Notes under the pieces: model-generated | What the model was told of the DNA's origin: nothing | Database searches by the model: none | What the model saw: the letters and a program-made list of their open reading frames with translations, nothing else | Shown here: positions 5,045-5,883 of the stretch, piece by piece | Layout: each line of letters begins with the position of its first letter | How positions within the stretch are numbered: position 1 is the stretch's first letter | Position numbers and translations under genes: made by a program | Assembly: GCA_945486445.1 (NCBI GenBank) | Contig: CALYTD010000082.1 | Location: forward strand, 1 to 5,883 | Length of the DNA: 5,883 nt | Origin: an uncultured Prevotellaceae bacterium | GTDB lineage: Bacteria; Bacteroidota; Bacteroidia; Bacteroidales; Bacteroidaceae | Direction of reading: 5' to 3'

Positions 5045-5086
5045 TTGGTGGTTGGTGGTTTAAGGTGTGGCAATGGAGGTTGGTGG
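5045..5086 (-). repeat. Third AC-rich repeat tract, in the GT2-flippase gap
   Basis: C-free on the plus strand at 5045-5070 and 5072-5086, with a single C at 5071. It contains ACCTTAAACCAC on the minus strand (plus 5055-5066), one mismatch from the word shared by the other two tracts, plus CCAACCACC-like units. It lies just upstream of the flippase start, so like the kinase tract it would be in or near a ribosome-binding region. Confidence 0.6.
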
Positions 5087-5098
5087 CGACACGGTCTG

Positions 5099-5883
5099 TC
5101 ACTTAAAGCCAACTACACTTAACCTTAACACCCTGTAAAGCGCATCTCCTATATTATATAAGATGTGGTTATGAAGCAGCCAGTAGAGCAGTCTGGCACG
5201 GTAATGCTGCGGTACATAGCGCATAATCTCATCTGCAAGAGACAGCGGGAAGCCGTTGCTGCGGCAGATGCGGTAACCATTCAGCATACCTATCTCAAGC
5301 GAAAAGGGCAGGTGTCCGCGCAAGTGGTAGAAGCGAAGCACCTCTTTATTGGCGTGAAGGCATGACCTTACGTTCCTCTCGCTGGCACTTTTGGTGTATG
5401 AAGACTGGTTATCCGTGCGGTAAAGATACACTACCTCATCCGTCCAGGAGCGTGTTACAAGCGGCAACAGGCGCGCCATCACGCAGTAATCCTCCGCACA
5501 GTCGATGCCGTTGAGGAACATATTGGGCAACATCTGCAATACAGAGGTCTTGTAAAGTCGTCCCCATACGTTATGGTTCTCTATGTTCTGGCAGAGTGTT
5601 CTGGCGAGATATGTGTCCTTGTCGCAGTGTGAAGGCAACTGTATATGCCCCTCCCTGCCGTCAGAATACTCCCTGTATGCGCCATCGACAATGTCCGTTC
5701 CTGTCTCTTTCATGCGCTTTACGAGTGTGGCGATGGCCTCGCGGGGCAGCAAGTCGTCGCTGTCGGCAAAGAAAAAGCAGTCTGTCCTTACCTCACTGAC
5801 AAGCCTTGCACGTGTCACACCGATACCACTGTTACGCTCATTACGTATTATCCGCACAGCGTCCTTGCGCTCTGGGTGACGCC
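5099..5883 (-). CDS. Family 2 glycosyltransferase (GT-A fold), N-terminus off right edge
   Basis: 260 codons are visible. The frame is open through position 5883, so the GTG at 5857 is an internal Val and not the start. The first visible residues are RHPERKDAVRIIRNERNSGI. The sequence NERNSGIGVTRAR followed by FFFADSDDLL (DSDD at visible residues 40-43) is the classic GT2 arrangement, in which the acidic pair binds the nucleotide-sugar diphosphate through a metal. Missing are roughly the first 40-60 residues with the usual SVIVPVYN strand. Further on, NVWGRLYKTSVL and the acidic CAEDY segment fit the acceptor side and catalytic base region of such enzymes. The C-terminal part is basic and aromatic and may lie against the membrane. 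It would add a sugar to a growing glycan; donor and acceptor cannot be read. It is followed by the flippase on the same strand. Confidence 0.9.
   Translation of the reverse strand, partial: RHPERKDAVRIIRNERNSGIGVTRARLVSEVRTDCFFFADSDDLLPREAIATLVKRMKETGTDIVDGAYREYSDGREGHIQLPSHCDKDTYLARTLCQNIENHNVWGRLYKTSVLQMLPNMFLNGIDCAEDYCVMARLLPLVTRSWTDEVVYLYRTDNQSSYTKSASERNVRSCLHANKEVLRFYHLRGHLPFSLEIGMLNGYRICRSNGFPLSLADEIMRYVPQHYRARLLYWLLHNHILYNIGDALYRVLRLSVVGFK

Noticed and set aside
5099..5857. GTG at 5857 as the start of the GT2 gene
   Set aside because: The frame stays open to the window edge, and the upstream residues (HPERKDA) fit the family. Starting at 5857 would remove the N-terminal nucleotide-binding strand.

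Overview
The window looks like chromosomal DNA of a Bacteroidota species, probably Bacteroidales (Prevotella/Bacteroides-like). This rests on two intergenic regions that carry the phylum's promoter pattern (TTTG, 19 bp, TAnnTTT), on the near absence of Shine-Dalgarno sequences, and on protein sequences typical of that order. No rRNA, tRNA or CRISPR array was seen.

Layout, left to right. Positions 1-295 (minus) hold the N-terminus of a membrane sensor histidine kinase that runs off the left edge. Its promoter is at 410-440, and its roughly 108-nt leader is G-free over the last 70 nt before the start codon. Positions 559-996 (minus) encode an Hsp20-type small heat shock protein with a terminator-like hairpin downstream and, unusually here, a perfect Shine-Dalgarno. 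Positions 997-1569 are a non-coding divergent region with two adjacent tandem-repeat arrays, of about 20 bp and exactly 22 bp period, followed by a promoter. Positions 1570-2469 (plus) encode a probable glycosyltransferase with HTKG and GNFWW motifs.

Positions 2542-3469 form a REP/RAYT locus. A REP-associated tyrosine transposase (2784-3308, minus) has HIH and a candidate catalytic Tyr. It is bracketed by five identical 20-bp palindromes, each preceded by the tetranucleotide GTAG, alternating in orientation. Two of the palindrome pairs have exactly the same 59-bp internal spacing.

Positions 3524-5026 (minus) encode a Wzx-like polysaccharide flippase, and 5099-5883 (minus) a family 2 glycosyltransferase that runs off the right edge. 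These two are codirectional and probably cotranscribed. With the plus-strand glycosyltransferase they suggest part of a surface polysaccharide locus that has been invaded by the REP/RAYT module.

The most interesting unexplained signal is a family of strand-asymmetric, AC-rich (on the minus, sense strand) degenerate repeats. They occur in the kinase leader, in-frame inside the flippase gene, and in the gap between glycosyltransferase and flippase. A second dispersed motif (GGTGCTGATT) occurs as a 22-bp array with single outlying copies. All calls are from reading the sequence alone; no database search was run.
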